NCBI GenBank assembly: GCA_949130495.1
Contig: OX422222.1
Coordinates: forward strand, 278,680,109 to 278,744,108
Direction: 5' to 3'
DNA length: 64,000 bases
Origin: Sambucus nigra
Taxonomy: Eukaryota; Streptophyta; Magnoliopsida; Dipsacales; Adoxaceae
In this document: positions 1 to 10,440 of the stretch, piece by piece
How positions within the stretch are numbered: the stretch's first letter is position 1
Layout: each line of letters opens with the position of its first letter
Notes under the pieces: generated by a model
The model's input: only the letters and a program-made list of their open reading frames with translations
Databases searched by the model: none
Told to the model about the DNA's origin: nothing
Program-made: the position numbers and the translations under genes

Positions 1-959
1 CTACTTCACTCCCAAAAGCTAACATGTAAGGAGATTCCCCAGTTACTGTTCGGGGAGTTATTCGGTAAGCCCATAACAATGAGTGCAACTCGTTGATCCA
101 ATTCCCTTTAGCATCATCCAATCTCTCTTTCAACCAATTAAATAGATTTTTGTTCGTCACCTCGATTTGCCTATTACTTTGGGGATGACCTGGAGCAGAA
201 TGGATCTTTTGAATGTTGGACTATAGATACTTCGTCGTGAATTCATCATTTTTAAATTGGGTACCATAATCGGTGATAAAGGCATGGGGCAGACCACATC
301 TGCAAATAATATTCTTCCAAACGAATTGATAGACCCTTTCATAGGCCATATCGATTAAAGGTTCAGCTTCCACCCACTTGGTGAAGTAATCAATAGCTAC
401 TACCAGATATTTGAATCATCCTCTTATAGTTGGTAGAGGTTCAACTAAATATATTCCCCACATAGAAAATGGCCAATGTGAAGTGATTGGTATTAACAGC
501 ATCTGAAGAGTTCTTCGTATAGTAGAAAATCGTTGACACTTGTCACATTTTTTGGCATAAGTTGTACAATCAGCGCGTATCGTTGGCGAGTAGTACCCTT
601 ACGTATTTATTCAATGTAAAAGAGTTTGACATGTTATGTGAGCTCCACAAGATCCCCCATGGATTTCCTCTATCAGGTCTTTAACTTCTTCCTGGTGAAC
701 ACACCTTTGCAAACCAGCTATCACACATCTCCTATACAAGACTCCATTATTCAAAACATACCTCGCAGCTTTAAACTTTAACCTTTTGGCTGTAAATAGG
801 TCGGTTGGTAGAGTTCCTTCTTCAATATAAGATCTGATGGGATCCATCCAGGATGGTCCCATATCCAAGGCGATAAAATTCACCATCAAGTATTCGTCAA
901 TACTTCTGCTTGTAAGTACTTTAAGGGGAATTATTCTTCGTATCTCGGTGCGAGTAGGT
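1..959 (-). pseudogene. Integrase of element A (C-terminal end outside the window)
   Basis: Integrase inserts the cDNA copy into the genome. The N-terminal zinc-binding region is visible at about 500-790 on the minus strand: a histidine pair in IHGGSCGAH, then CDKC. The catalytic core follows, with AIDYFTKWVEAEP, FITDYGTQF (second catalytic Asp present) and SNRQIEVTNK (Glu present). The first catalytic Asp, normally in WGMDxVGP, reads WGIYLVEP, so Asp is replaced by Tyr. A frame break lies near 600, at the HITCQTLLH stretch. With the active-site change this enzyme could not work. The GPY/F end would lie to the left of the window. Confidence 0.88.
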
Positions 960-1462
960 GAGGCTAACCGAGCAAGTGTATCAGCTCTTGTGTTCTTCAT
1001 TCTAGGTATTCTAATCACTTGAACAGTTGTGAAATTGGCTACAATCTCCAGAGATTTAATTTAGTATCGTGACACGAACTCCCCTTTTGCTGCATAAAGA
1101 CTTAGTATCTGATTCGCCACTAGTTGCGAATCACTGAACACCACAACTTGCTCTACATTCAATGATTTAGCTAAGTTAAGGCCCATAATCACAGCTTCAT
1201 ACTTATCTTCATTATTAGAAGCCTGGAATTGGAAATGCAGAGCATATTCTATGTCCATTTTATCTGGACTATTGAGAATAATTCCACTTCCACAACCTGT
1301 GGTACACGAAGAACCATCAACATATAAATTCCATGTAGGGATATTCTCATCAAACCCTTGGTCTGACAAAATCCCTTGATGACATATCTTATCCTTCCTT
1401 TCTTTATACTTCTCCTTCAACTCTTCTCCCTTACCAGAAGATTCTGGTTGATCGACATCCAT
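960..1462 (-). pseudogene. Second (archaeal-type) RNase H domain of element A
   Basis: This extra RNase H follows the pol RNase H in Tat elements and probably takes part in removing RNA or tRNA primer during reverse transcription. The acidic residues are visible: Asp in LYVDGSS, Glu in NNEDKYEAV and Asp in FSDSQLVANQ. The distal segment RIPRMKNTRADTLARLAS, normally continuous with the domain, lies in another frame below 1018, so a frameshift separates them near 1020-1060. Known from the family: this domain is the hallmark of Tat and related lineages. The protein is not functional as it stands. Confidence 0.87.
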
Positions 1463-1549
1463 CCCTTCTGGAAATTCTTCTGATGGGGGTTGATAGGGGG
1501 CAATTTATGTTGGTTCTTTTGCATCCTTTAGTTGCACGACATTAGCTCC

Positions 1550-2730
1550 CTATTGTTCGGATACATATGGGTAGGTAAACTTTGCAATGAAATTTGCCAC
1601 TGCCTGTCCTTTGAGAGAGGATCTCGGATCATAGATAATGTCATACTCCCCTAACTCCACTGCCCAATACATCAATCTTCTAGACTTTTCTGGCTTATGT
1701 AAATCCTGTCTGAGTGGCATGTCAGTGTATACCACTATTGTATGGCCTTAAAAATATGGTTTCATTCTCGTGCTCGCTTCAATTAATGCAATGCCAACTT
1801 CTCTAGTTTTGGATACTTGATCTCTGCTCCCCTGAATGCCTTGCAAGTATAATAAACTGGTTTTTGCACTCCGCCTTATATTATTATAAAGGACAAACTG
1901 GCTGCACTTTCTAAAACAACTAAGTACAAGTATAATTTTTCCCTCGCTACTGGCTTAGACAATAAAGGAGGCATTCCCAAGGATCTCTTCAATTCTAAAA
2001 ATGCCTGCACGTACTCATCTTTCCACTCAAAGGTTTTTCTCAGCACCTTAAAAAATGGAAGACATCGATCGATTGCCCGGGAGATGAATCTGTTGAGAGC
2101 TGCAACAAGCCCCGTAATTCTTTGTACTTATTTCTTGGTGGTTGGAGATCATAACTCCAACAAGGCTTTTATCTTATCCGGATTTGCTTCAATACCTCAT
2201 CGATTCATAATGTACCCGAGGAACATGCCTTCTTATACGCCAAAAATGCACTTGGTCGGGTTCAGCTTCATCTGGTACTTATCCAATTGATCAAATTTTT
2301 GGTTTAAATAACCTATATGGTCAGCAACTTTCTTACTTTTGGTTAACATGTCATCGACATACACCTCCATATTTTTCCCAATTTGCTTTGCAAGTACCTT
2401 GTTCACCAATCGTTGATATGTAGCACCTGCATTTTTAAGACTAAAAGGCATAACATTGTAATATATATGTTCCTCATGGGGTAATAAAAAAGGTAATTTC
2501 CCTGTCCTCTGGTTTCATTTTAATTGTATTATATCCAGAATAGGCATCCATGAAGCTTAAAAGCCCATGCCCCGAAGTTGTATCTACCAGCTGATCTATC
2601 CTGGGCAGAGGGAAATGATCTTTTGGGCAAGCTTTATTTAGGTCTGTGAAGTCCACACACATTCTCCACTTATTGTTCTTCTTCTTAACCATCACGACAT
2701 TAGCCAACCAATCAGGATATTTCATGTTTT
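1550..2730 (-). pseudogene. Reverse transcriptase and RNase H of element A
   Basis: This is the enzyme that copies element RNA into DNA. On the minus strand the RT motifs come in order from about 2700: WRMCVDFTDLNKACPKD, FMDAYSGYN, MPFSLKNAGATY and YVDDM (at 2347-2361), the last being the catalytic YxDD box in intact form. RNase H follows, ending with PLRQDLHKPEKSRRLMYWAV and VANFIAKFT at 1550-1735. Frame changes near 2460-2470 and at about 2230 interrupt the reading frame. The RT active site itself is conserved, unlike that of elements B and G. Confidence 0.9.
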
Positions 2731-2746
2731 TGATGAAAAAAGCTTT

Positions 2747-3052
2747 TTATAGTTTTTTCACTTCCTCTCGAATAGCCTGGTTTTTCTCCGGACTAAAGAC
2801 TCTTCGTCTTTGCTTCACATGATTGATCTCCTTATTGACATTGAGATCGTGACATAAGAATGATGGGTCTATCCATGACATATCTTCATGACTCCATGCA
2901 AATTCCCATTTCCTATGTTTCAAAAATGCCACCAGCCCTTGCTTCAATACTGGATCAAGTAAAGCACCAATCTGAGTTGTTCTTTCTAGTTGCTCATCAT
3001 CCGGAATAATACTTTCAGTTGCCTCCATAACTTGGCCTTTAACGAGTTTCAT
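2747..3052 (-). pseudogene. Protease-to-RT linker of element A
   Basis: This is an open stretch of about 100 codons between protease and RT. It carries the family signature FAWSHEDMSWIDP followed by H-x-L and a basic RRRVFSPEKNQAI segment, which in Ty3/gypsy pol marks the region just before the first RT motif. The same segment is seen in element G as FSWKHKDMPRIDP at 44,081-44,290, which shows that A and G are related. It ends at a stop just before the RT frame begins. Confidence 0.8.
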
Positions 3053-3166
3053 TTCATCTCTTGGGTCTTAGGTTTCAATCTCAGATTCATCAGATTCGTC
3101 CACTTGATAAGTGGTTATTTTCTTCCTAGCATTCTCCAATTTTTCTTGCTCGGTAGATGAGTAGTA

Positions 3167-3700
3167 TCATTCTCGAGTTACTTTTTGACCGCCTTTCATA
3201 ATTCCAACCCCAAATTTGGTTGGGAACTTTAAACACTGATGTACAGTGGATGGAATTTCTTCAAACTTTTTCAAACCTACTCTCCCCATGATTATATTGT
3301 AGGTTGACTGGATATTTTTATCCATCACGAAGAAATGCACCTTCTCTGATCTACCAGCTGGCCAGGTACCAATCAACATGTCTAACTTGACTGTTCCAAG
3401 TGGGAAAAAAATTCTCCCCAAAATCCAATGAGGGGACTGTGATACGGCTCTAACTGACCAAGTTTCAATTTCAAACTATCGAAGCAAGGGTAGAATATTA
3501 TGTCTGTCGAGCGATTATTATCCACCAGCACTCTTGAAATGATTACATCCTTCATTCTCATTTTAATCACCAGATGATGATCATGAGGATACAAAATGAC
3601 CTCTATATCATTTTTAGAAAAACTAATGACCAGCTTATCTTTGTTAACCTTCCTCGGGCGATCTTGTTTCGCCATATTTATCCGTTGTATATAGGAACAA
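3167..3700 (-). pseudogene. Aspartic protease of element A
   Basis: Retroviral-type aspartic protease that would cut the gag-pol polyprotein. On the minus strand the active-site loop reads RVLVDNNRSTDIIF, where related elements have D-G/Q-G-S-S; the aspartate is kept but the following glycines are lost. The downstream half contains IQSTYNIIMGRVGL, equal to the family's A-Y-x-x-I-L/M-G-R motif. The two halves lie in different frames that overlap at 3382-3421, so there is a frameshift. The altered loop and the frameshift make activity unlikely. Confidence 0.82.
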
Positions 3701-5547
3701 GCTTAAGACTCATTGAGATAATCTTTCCTTTCAGCGGTATGATCACCCCTCCTTCGTCTCCACCTGTAATCATGTTACAATCGAATGAAACAAAATGAAT
3801 TAAAAACACCTCACGCTCAGGCTGTCTTGGACTTTTTGAAAGATCGGGGTCATCTTCAGTATCATCTTTATGGTCCTTTTTCTTATCGTCTCTTGGTCGT
3901 CAAGGAGATTTGGACCTTTGTCGAGCTCTGTTTCTAGTCTTCCCATCATTCTGACGATAAACATACCTATTTAACTTTCCATGTCAAATGAGCGCCTCTA
4001 TCTCATTTTGGAGAGCTACACACTACTTGGTTGTGTGACCATGATCCTTATGGAACTCGCAATACTTGGATTTATCCCTCCTTTTGGGAGTTAACCTCAT
4101 CTTTCTCGGCCAATTCAATTCCTCGTTGTTCTTAATTTCCTTCAGAACATGGTTTACATCCACCTTTAAGGGAGTATAATTTGTATACTTTTGTAAGTGA
4201 TCCAGTATTTATTTTCCCTTCGACTGCTTGCTCCCACCGTTATTCTTGTGATCTTTTTTTTTTTGACTTACCTTCAGCTTTAACTTCCACCTTTGCCTCA
4301 ACATTCTTCTTCGCAGCCATATCTTCTTTGTCATTCCTAACTTTGGCTTCTTTAGCCATCAATTCAACCATATATTTTGCGGGATCATTGGCCAAAGTGT
4401 AGTGCAACTTGTTTGGTAAAAGACCACTCATGAGAGATGTAATGGCTGTCTTTTCCTCATAATCTATGACCTCCAGTTTCTCTTTGTTAAAATGAGTGAT
4501 ATAGTCCCTGGTACGTTCTCCTTCTTTTTGCCTAACACTCAACAGATGTGCTGCCCTTTAAACTGGCTTTTCACAAAAATAAAAATTTCCTATAAAGAGC
4601 TCTGCCAGTTGATGGATAGTTGCAATCTTCCCCTACGAAAGGCTATTGTGCCATATTTGAGCAGATTTGGTAATGATTCCTGAGAATGACCAGCACCTCA
4701 TTTCATCGGGGAATGCATAAATATCTGCTGCAACTTGGTACTATTCTATGTGGAGAACATGATCGGCTTTTCCATCGTACTTCTGTGTGACCATAGGAAC
4801 CTCGAATTTTGATGGTGGGGAAAGTACGCAATTGCCTGTACAAATGGAGATCCTTTGATAAAGGTTCTTTGGGGAGGGTTTTTGGCCTTATCCATCTCCC
4901 CTAACATGCCTTCCAATCTTTAAATAGATCCTTTCCATCCGTCATTTCCAGCCTCGAATTTATTTATTTTTTGAGAGCAAAAGATCGCACAGAGTTCTCC
5001 TCTTGGGATCTTTCTATGTGAGCTGTAGGTCTGGGATTTGGATGTGATTGGGCTGAGCCTTCCCTTGAATTATTTGGTCTTTGAGAATTTCATGACGCAT
5101 ACCGAAGAGGATTTCTATTCCTCCTGGGACCCAAACGATCGAAGGGTGAGGCTCTGCTCAACCTTTCCAGAGCACTTGGTCTTTTTGGCATTAGAGCGAC
5201 GTTTTCTTATGAATCTGGAATTATTATAGGGGAAGTTGCACCAGAGCGATAAGATGGATCACTTGAATTCTTATAATGAGAATTTTAGTATGTCTAGATC
5301 TTGATCTAGACCATTGCTATGATGAAGATGGTGGACGTATGCTCCTTTGAACGCTTCGTTGACCTAACTATGCAGACGCTCCGTTTTGAACAGTTTGAAT
5401 GAACTGTTGCATAATTTCCTGCATAGCCATTTTTCCCCTAGCTAAGCTTGCCAAGATTCCAGTGATATCCTTTGAATTTGGAGGGATGGAAGAGTTAGGT
5501 AGATTCCCCTCATTATTCCTATTGCTAGATTCTAGAATATCAGCCAT
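3701..5547 (-). pseudogene. gag of element A
   Basis: This is the structural capsid/nucleocapsid protein. The start at 5547 gives MADILESSNRNNEG. The PF03732-type gag core follows: a Y-D-G-x-x-D-H block near 4780-4830, then MSVRQKEGERTRDYITHFN at 4542. A single zinc-knuckle-like motif CEFHKDHGHTTKQC lies near 4050. Past it comes the ITGGDEGG segment that in this family sits at the gag-protease border. Several stops interrupt the frame. The closest relative in the window is element G, whose gag C-terminus carries the same motif as KFHRDYGQNTDSC. Confidence 0.83.
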
Positions 5548-5587
5548 TTTTGATGAGGTTTTTAGTGAAAAATGCTACGTATAGTCG

Positions 5588-5607
5588 TTCCTAGAGACGA
5601 CGCTAAT
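5588..5607 (-). other. Decayed primer-binding site of element A
   Basis: Directly after the LTR, the minus strand reads TTAGCGTCGTCTCTAGGAA. This aligns with the well-kept primer site of element H (TGGCGCCGTCTGTGGGAA at 52,443), with most differences being transitions. The site would pair with a tRNA-Asp-like 3' end; the tRNA identity is from memory of plant tRNA-Asp. Confidence 0.65.
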
Positions 5608-5608
5608 C

Positions 5609-6071
5609 TGTTGATGTAAAAAACTAGTTTGGATGTAATTAATTAATCACAGATAAATATGAATAAAGAAATAAGAAACGAGATTTTTAAAGTGGTTCGA
5701 CCTTATGGAAAGTGGCCTAAGTCCACTGTTTTATATTACTGGGTATTTTGCCTTGATCTTGATTATGGTCGCTTATGATTGCTTACCCTGCAATGAGGTG
5801 TTTAAAATGTATTTATAGCCCTTGGGCTATCAATGTGAATGAATAATACTCCTTTATTGAATAGGAATATTCATACGTATATGATAGGGAATGACTGTAA
5901 TACAATAAACATTGAATCTGTCTTAGTCGTTTAGTCTTCCCAATAAGTTTCTCGATATTCTTGGTAGATCGATACGTGGAGTAGCTCGGTACATTCGAAC
6001 TTATGCCACGCTGGATAACACATGTCTTCATATAACTGGGCCATGTCAGCGGACTAATTTTTGTATCAACA
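5609..6071 (-). repeat. 5' LTR of element A (463 bp)
   Basis: The ends are TGTTGATGTAAAAA at 5609 and TTTTTGTATCAACA at 6071, an imperfect inverted pair with TG...CA termini. On the minus strand a TATA box (TATAAATA, 5817-5810) lies mid-LTR. Coding sequence of element B resumes immediately at 6072. The other LTR and the target-site copy lie outside the window. Confidence 0.85.
5810..5817 (-). promoter_or_regulatory. TATA box in LTR of element A
   Basis: TATAAATA on the minus strand, preceded by GGGC. It is the likely core promoter of element A and lies about 200 bp before the LTR end. Confidence 0.6.
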
Positions 6072-6780
6072 ATGTGTTTAATTTCTTTCTCGAGGGCATA
6101 TTTTATCATATTGTTAGTGCAAGGGAAATCCAACTTAATGGTAATGGGGATGTGAGAGTCATCGACAATGATTAAGAGTATCCCAATACCATACCCTTTC
6201 TTGTTTGAAGCTCTGTCAAAGAATATATTCCACCTCCGAGCCTCCTGAGAGGTGCAGATGATGTATTCATTTGGGAAATAATATGTCCAAACTTCGGCCC
6301 CTTCTAAGGGATGATCGGTAAGATAATTAAAGATGGATATCCCTTTTATAATCTTTTATGTGACATGGACAATGTCAAACCCAACTAATAACATTAGCCA
6401 ATGAGCCATACGGATGGGCAAAATGGGTTTCTCTAATATGTGTTTAATGGGATCCATTCGAGACACTTGTCTTATGGGTAATTCAAGCGTATAGTGTCGT
6501 AGTTGTTACGTGACCTAGACCAAGGCGACACATGCATTATCCAATATAGCATAGTTCACCACGTATCTGGATAGCTTTTGACTAGCATTGTAGATTTCTC
6601 TCTCCTTACGAGTTCCTCGATGTATTGGGCCAGCAAAGCCCCAGTTGTACTATCGGTGAAAATTAAGTATCAAAGGAGGGGGAGACCTTACTGTGGAGGC
6701 ATGGGCACCGAAAGTTGGGTGAGATATCGTTCGATCTAATCAAAGGCTTCTTGGCATGACTCGTTCCAAAATTTAGTTGA
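6072..6780 (-). pseudogene. RNase H and start of second RNase H of element B
   Basis: On the minus strand the pol RNase H lies at about 6780-6330 (IYNASQKLSRY, then HWLMLLVGFDIV). The second RNase H begins at about 6220 with WNIFFDRASNKKGYGIGI, where Asp is kept, and runs to LDFPCTNNMIKYALEKEI. There the coding sequence stops at the border of the LTR of element A at 6071. The Glu expected in the NNMAEYE motif reads NNMIKYA, so it is lost. This is a clear example of one retroelement splitting another's gene. Confidence 0.8.
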
Positions 6781-6789
6781 ATCCTTTTG

Positions 6790-7560
6790 AATATATTTGA
6801 AAATTGATTTGCGAATAGAGGTCAGTTGGCTGATAAACCTTCTGATGTATTATAGCTTACCCCGAAATCCTCGTATATCTTTCTCCATTCGGAGTGGTGG
6901 CATCTCGAGTAGGGATTTTTATCTGGCAGGGTTTGCCTCACTATCTTTTTCACTGACCATGAACCCGAGGAGCTTTCCTTTAGTGATGCTGAAGACAAAT
7001 TCTTATAGGTTGAGTCGCATTTGGTACTATTGTAGTCACTCAAAGAATTTCCTCAAGGCAAGAATGTGACCTTCTTGTGTCTTAAACTTGATAATCATAT
7101 CATAAAAATAGAATTCGACTTCTTTATGGATGAGTTCATGCAGGATGGTTATAATGGCCCTTTCGTAGGTAGCCCTAGCATTCTTTAGCCCAAATGGCAT
7201 GATTGCGTAACAGAAAGTTCCCCATGGTGTAATTAAGGTGGCCTTGTCCTAGTGGTCAGAATGCATTTTAATTTGATTATAATCGGCCAAATCGTTAAAA
7301 AATTATTTGAGTGTGTGGTTGCTCAGGTTGTCTATAATCATATCGTTATTAAGTGAAAGGAAATCATCTATCGTGAATGACTTGTTCAGATCTCGATAGT
7401 CAATGCACATAGAAAACTTTCCCTCCCGATTTTGACACGGGGATAATATTTGTGAGCCATATAGGGTATTCAAATACGCGAATGAAGCTTACACTTAATT
7501 GTTTTACCAATTCTTTTTTACCTTAAGGGACCATTCTAATTGGATCTTCCTCAGTTTCTA
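6790..7560 (-). pseudogene. Reverse transcriptase of element B
   Basis: RT motifs on the minus strand include MCIDYRDLNKS, YAIMPFGLKNARATYERA near 7150-7220, and GKLLGFMVSEKD near 6960. The catalytic YxDD box reads EFYFYDMI, so the first catalytic Asp is replaced and the enzyme is dead. Several stop codons interrupt the domain (for example near 7030 and 7000). The sequence type (GLLxGFxVSxxGIE and MPPxRxEKxIRGF blocks) fits a Tat-like element distinct from A and G. Confidence 0.85.
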
Positions 7561-8989
7561 CTTGATAAGCTTACTCTTTGGTAATGTGGGGATATCTTAC
7601 TAAGCTATCTCTAGATCAATATCGAGCATGTCATCGTAATACCATAAAAATGCGTCCATGCACTCTTTCAGGAGCTCTTCAAATTGCAGCCACTTATGCT
7701 CATCGAGGTTGGACCCTATCCTAATCTCATACAGATGGTTACTAGAATAGATATTAATGACAATAGTCTCACCACCATTAGTTTGATTGAGGTTATGTTG
7801 TTTATTTTTTTCCTTAATGAGATCAGTTACGAATTGTTCATTTACTAAGTCATCTTCATCAAAAGTTTGATTATAATCAAGACAATTAATGTAAGGTTAG
7901 TCAAGATACTTAAATTCCGCTTCTATTTCATTTAAAGAGTTTTTAGGAAATACAATAGTGAGGAACTCATCAAAGGAGGCCTCATTTATAATGATGTCGG
8001 ATCAAGAGAAAAATCAACAGGCTCAAGCATCTCTTAGAGAGAGTGAAGAGAAGGTTTTCAATTGACTTGAGAAGGTTGGATCGAAATAGTATGCCAATTG
8101 AGGAGAAGTGTATAGGTAGTGAGGATCTTCTCAGACGGTGCGACTTCCCGATGGATCGTGCAGAGGTTTAGCACCAGTATGCGCAATTCGAGTAACTCAT
8201 TGGTCTCACTATCCCCATAAATTTTAGTGTTTTTCATGTCTTTCTCTGTCAGCGACTCCACTTCATGTTTCTAACTTTCATCCCAGGCGATGTCATCCTC
8301 AAAGATGATTTGAAACACCGGTTTCATCTTCTTGTCAACAGGGTCATTCCACGGTTCAGGGAACCCATAAAAAGAGAAATCTTCACACTCTGATTCATCA
8401 TTCGAGCTCTCAAAATCATCACCTTAGCCAGTGATGATGATATCATCTTGCCAAGAGTAGTTAACACACTCAACAAATTCCATAACTTCATCATAAAAGT
8501 CTTCCCACTCAATAGGGAAGTGAAGGAATGAAGGGACCAGGCACCCTTGGACCTTCAGAACTATAATTAACTCGTAGATACTACATATCTCCCTTTTTGA
8601 AGGAACATATTTGACATTATCTGTATGATGTCATCTAAGCTGAATTACTCTTTAGGCATAACCTATTAATCTAATTCTCGATCCCACTTTTGATCTTCTA
8701 TAAACAAAGCGCTAAACCTTTTTGAATCAATAGTAATTTTTTAGGGAATTTTCAGCCCAAACCTCCTAGTTGGTCTAGAATCCTTGGTAAATCCATGCCT
8801 CCCCCTTCTGAGCGGGTATGAACGACAACATAGGCTTAGGTGAGGAGTGACAGAGCTTGATCAATGAAAATCGTGGGATATAGGAGAAAGGATACGCAAA
8901 CCTTAAGGTATTTTGGTGAGATTATAAGTATATTGAGTGTTTTGATAGGCATGATTTTGGGTATAGGGGTCAAATTCTTGGTTTTAATT
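7561..8989 (-). pseudogene. Protease/linker region of element B, poorly resolved
   Basis: Between gag and RT the minus strand keeps short open stretches but no clean active-site D-G-S. Near 7600-7660 a piece reads AFLWYYDDMLDID, matching the F-A-W-S-Y-x-D-M-P-G-L-D signature that precedes RT. At 8058-8261 an open stretch starting MESLTEKDMKNTKIYGD is acidic and of unknown role. Too decayed to place domain borders; assignment is by position only. Confidence 0.5.
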
Positions 8990-10440
8990 TGGGAAGATGG
9001 CATTCACCCCCATTCCATATGCTAAGAGAAGGTTATGAGTGGTGTTGGGTTTAGAATTAGTTTGTGGGGTGATGATTCCCCGATATATGAGACTTTCGAT
9101 AACATTTTGAGGCATAAATGCTGATCTGTGGTGTGTCCTACGATCTAATGAAAATTACAGTGAGTGTCATGTCTGAAGTTCATGGGAAGGGGATTTGGCA
9201 TCGATCGAGGTTTCAATGGCTTAATGAGGTTTCCAGCAAGCGGGGCTTTTTATACTTTTGATATGGGAGCGTGAATTTCAGTATACTCCTTAGTGGCATG
9301 TTGGGACATGTTATTGATTATTGAGACTGAGGTGATGGATGGCTTATCATATTTCTATGGCACAAATTGTCCAATCAATCTTTTTAGTTCAGATCCCACT
9401 TTGTGACTATCAATCCCTTCTCTAATATCTACACTAGCATCCCGGAGGTCTCTAAAATGAGGTTAGTATTGACCTCCAATCGGAGTTCATCTATCGGGCA
9501 AGAATTTTTTCTTTACTATACTCACTTGTTCTTCTTCTGATATCTATTGATCATAGTAATGGCTTTCTCTCTCCATCTTTTGATGAAACTACTAACTGAC
9601 TTCCCCGAATTCAACTTGAGTAACTCTAAGTCTTTGCGTCTAACCTCCAATTCCTCATTATACTTTTACTATGACATAAATTCTCTAGACACATCCTCCC
9701 AACTGCGGATTATAGATTCCTCAATGGACAGACTGAGGGCACCTTTTTTAGGTTTTATTAAAACATTTGGGGTATTATCTCCTCTAAATACCCAAGGAGA
9801 ATCATCAAATAGTGATAGCTGTGTAGATGCACAATCGGGTGTCAAATACTTCCAAACTTCTCAATGTTTGGCATCTTCAATTTCTATAGTAGTTTGGCTT
9901 TAGGATTGAGATACATGTGAGTGTAGTCCATGTAATTCGCTGAGATCTCAGCTTAGTTGATTTTTTTTTACAAGAGATTTAAGGTCCTCCTTGACCTTGT
10001 TTAGTTCTTCCTCCTTAAGATGGTACTAGAAGATTAGTCCTTGGTTAGGAAAGATTTGGGATCGATAATTAAGTTGGTTGCGTCCCATTGGAAAGTGGGG
10101 CACGTGGGGCATGTTGATATTCTTCTAAGACCAAAACTGGTTCAGGCAGAGTTGGACCTATGAAAAAGGGAAAGAGGATTTTGAGTTTTTGAGCCTTAGG
10201 AGTTTTGACCCTGTGTCATTGCATATTCTGGACTTCAGCCTGGAGTTTATTAGTCTAGGTACTGAGCTGGGCTAGGATGGTCATCATATCTGGTTAAACA
10301 TTCACAGCATGTTTTACATTTTTCATGAATAACTTGCGGAGCCAGATCTCAAACTCATGGAAGCGGTAGAAGAAGTAGTAGAGCTTCAAGGTGATTTGAT
10401 GGAAGACCAGAGCTAATAGGGAGCCAGGACAAAATCATGG
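8990..10440 (-). pseudogene. gag of element B
   Basis: On the minus strand at about 9760-9560 the gag core (PF03732 type) is clear: SWEDVSREFM, then YNEELEVRRKDLELLKL and VSSFIKRWREKA, the W-x-x-L...R-x-x-L...Y/F-x-x-R-W pattern. Near 9120-9200 follows a CNFH...GHTTDQH...L-x-x-L segment, a decayed version of the C-x-F-H-x-x-x-G-H-T-T-x-x-C knuckle found at the end of Tat gags. Its C-to-H change would abolish zinc binding. Stops are frequent and I cannot fix the start codon. Confidence 0.72.

Larger units (their letters stand above)
1..6071 (-). mobile_element. Element A: 5' LTR, gag and most of pol of a Tat-type Ty3/gypsy retrotransposon
   Basis: Read on the minus strand, the order is LTR (6071-5609), primer site, gag, protease, reverse transcriptase, RNase H, second RNase H, integrase. 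The integrase runs off the window at position 1, so the 3' LTR is not visible. The second RNase H after the normal one places it in the Tat lineage. It sits inside the aRNH coding sequence of element B and therefore inserted later than B. Frames are broken throughout, so it is a dead copy. It is related to element G by close matches in every pol domain. Confidence 0.9.
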
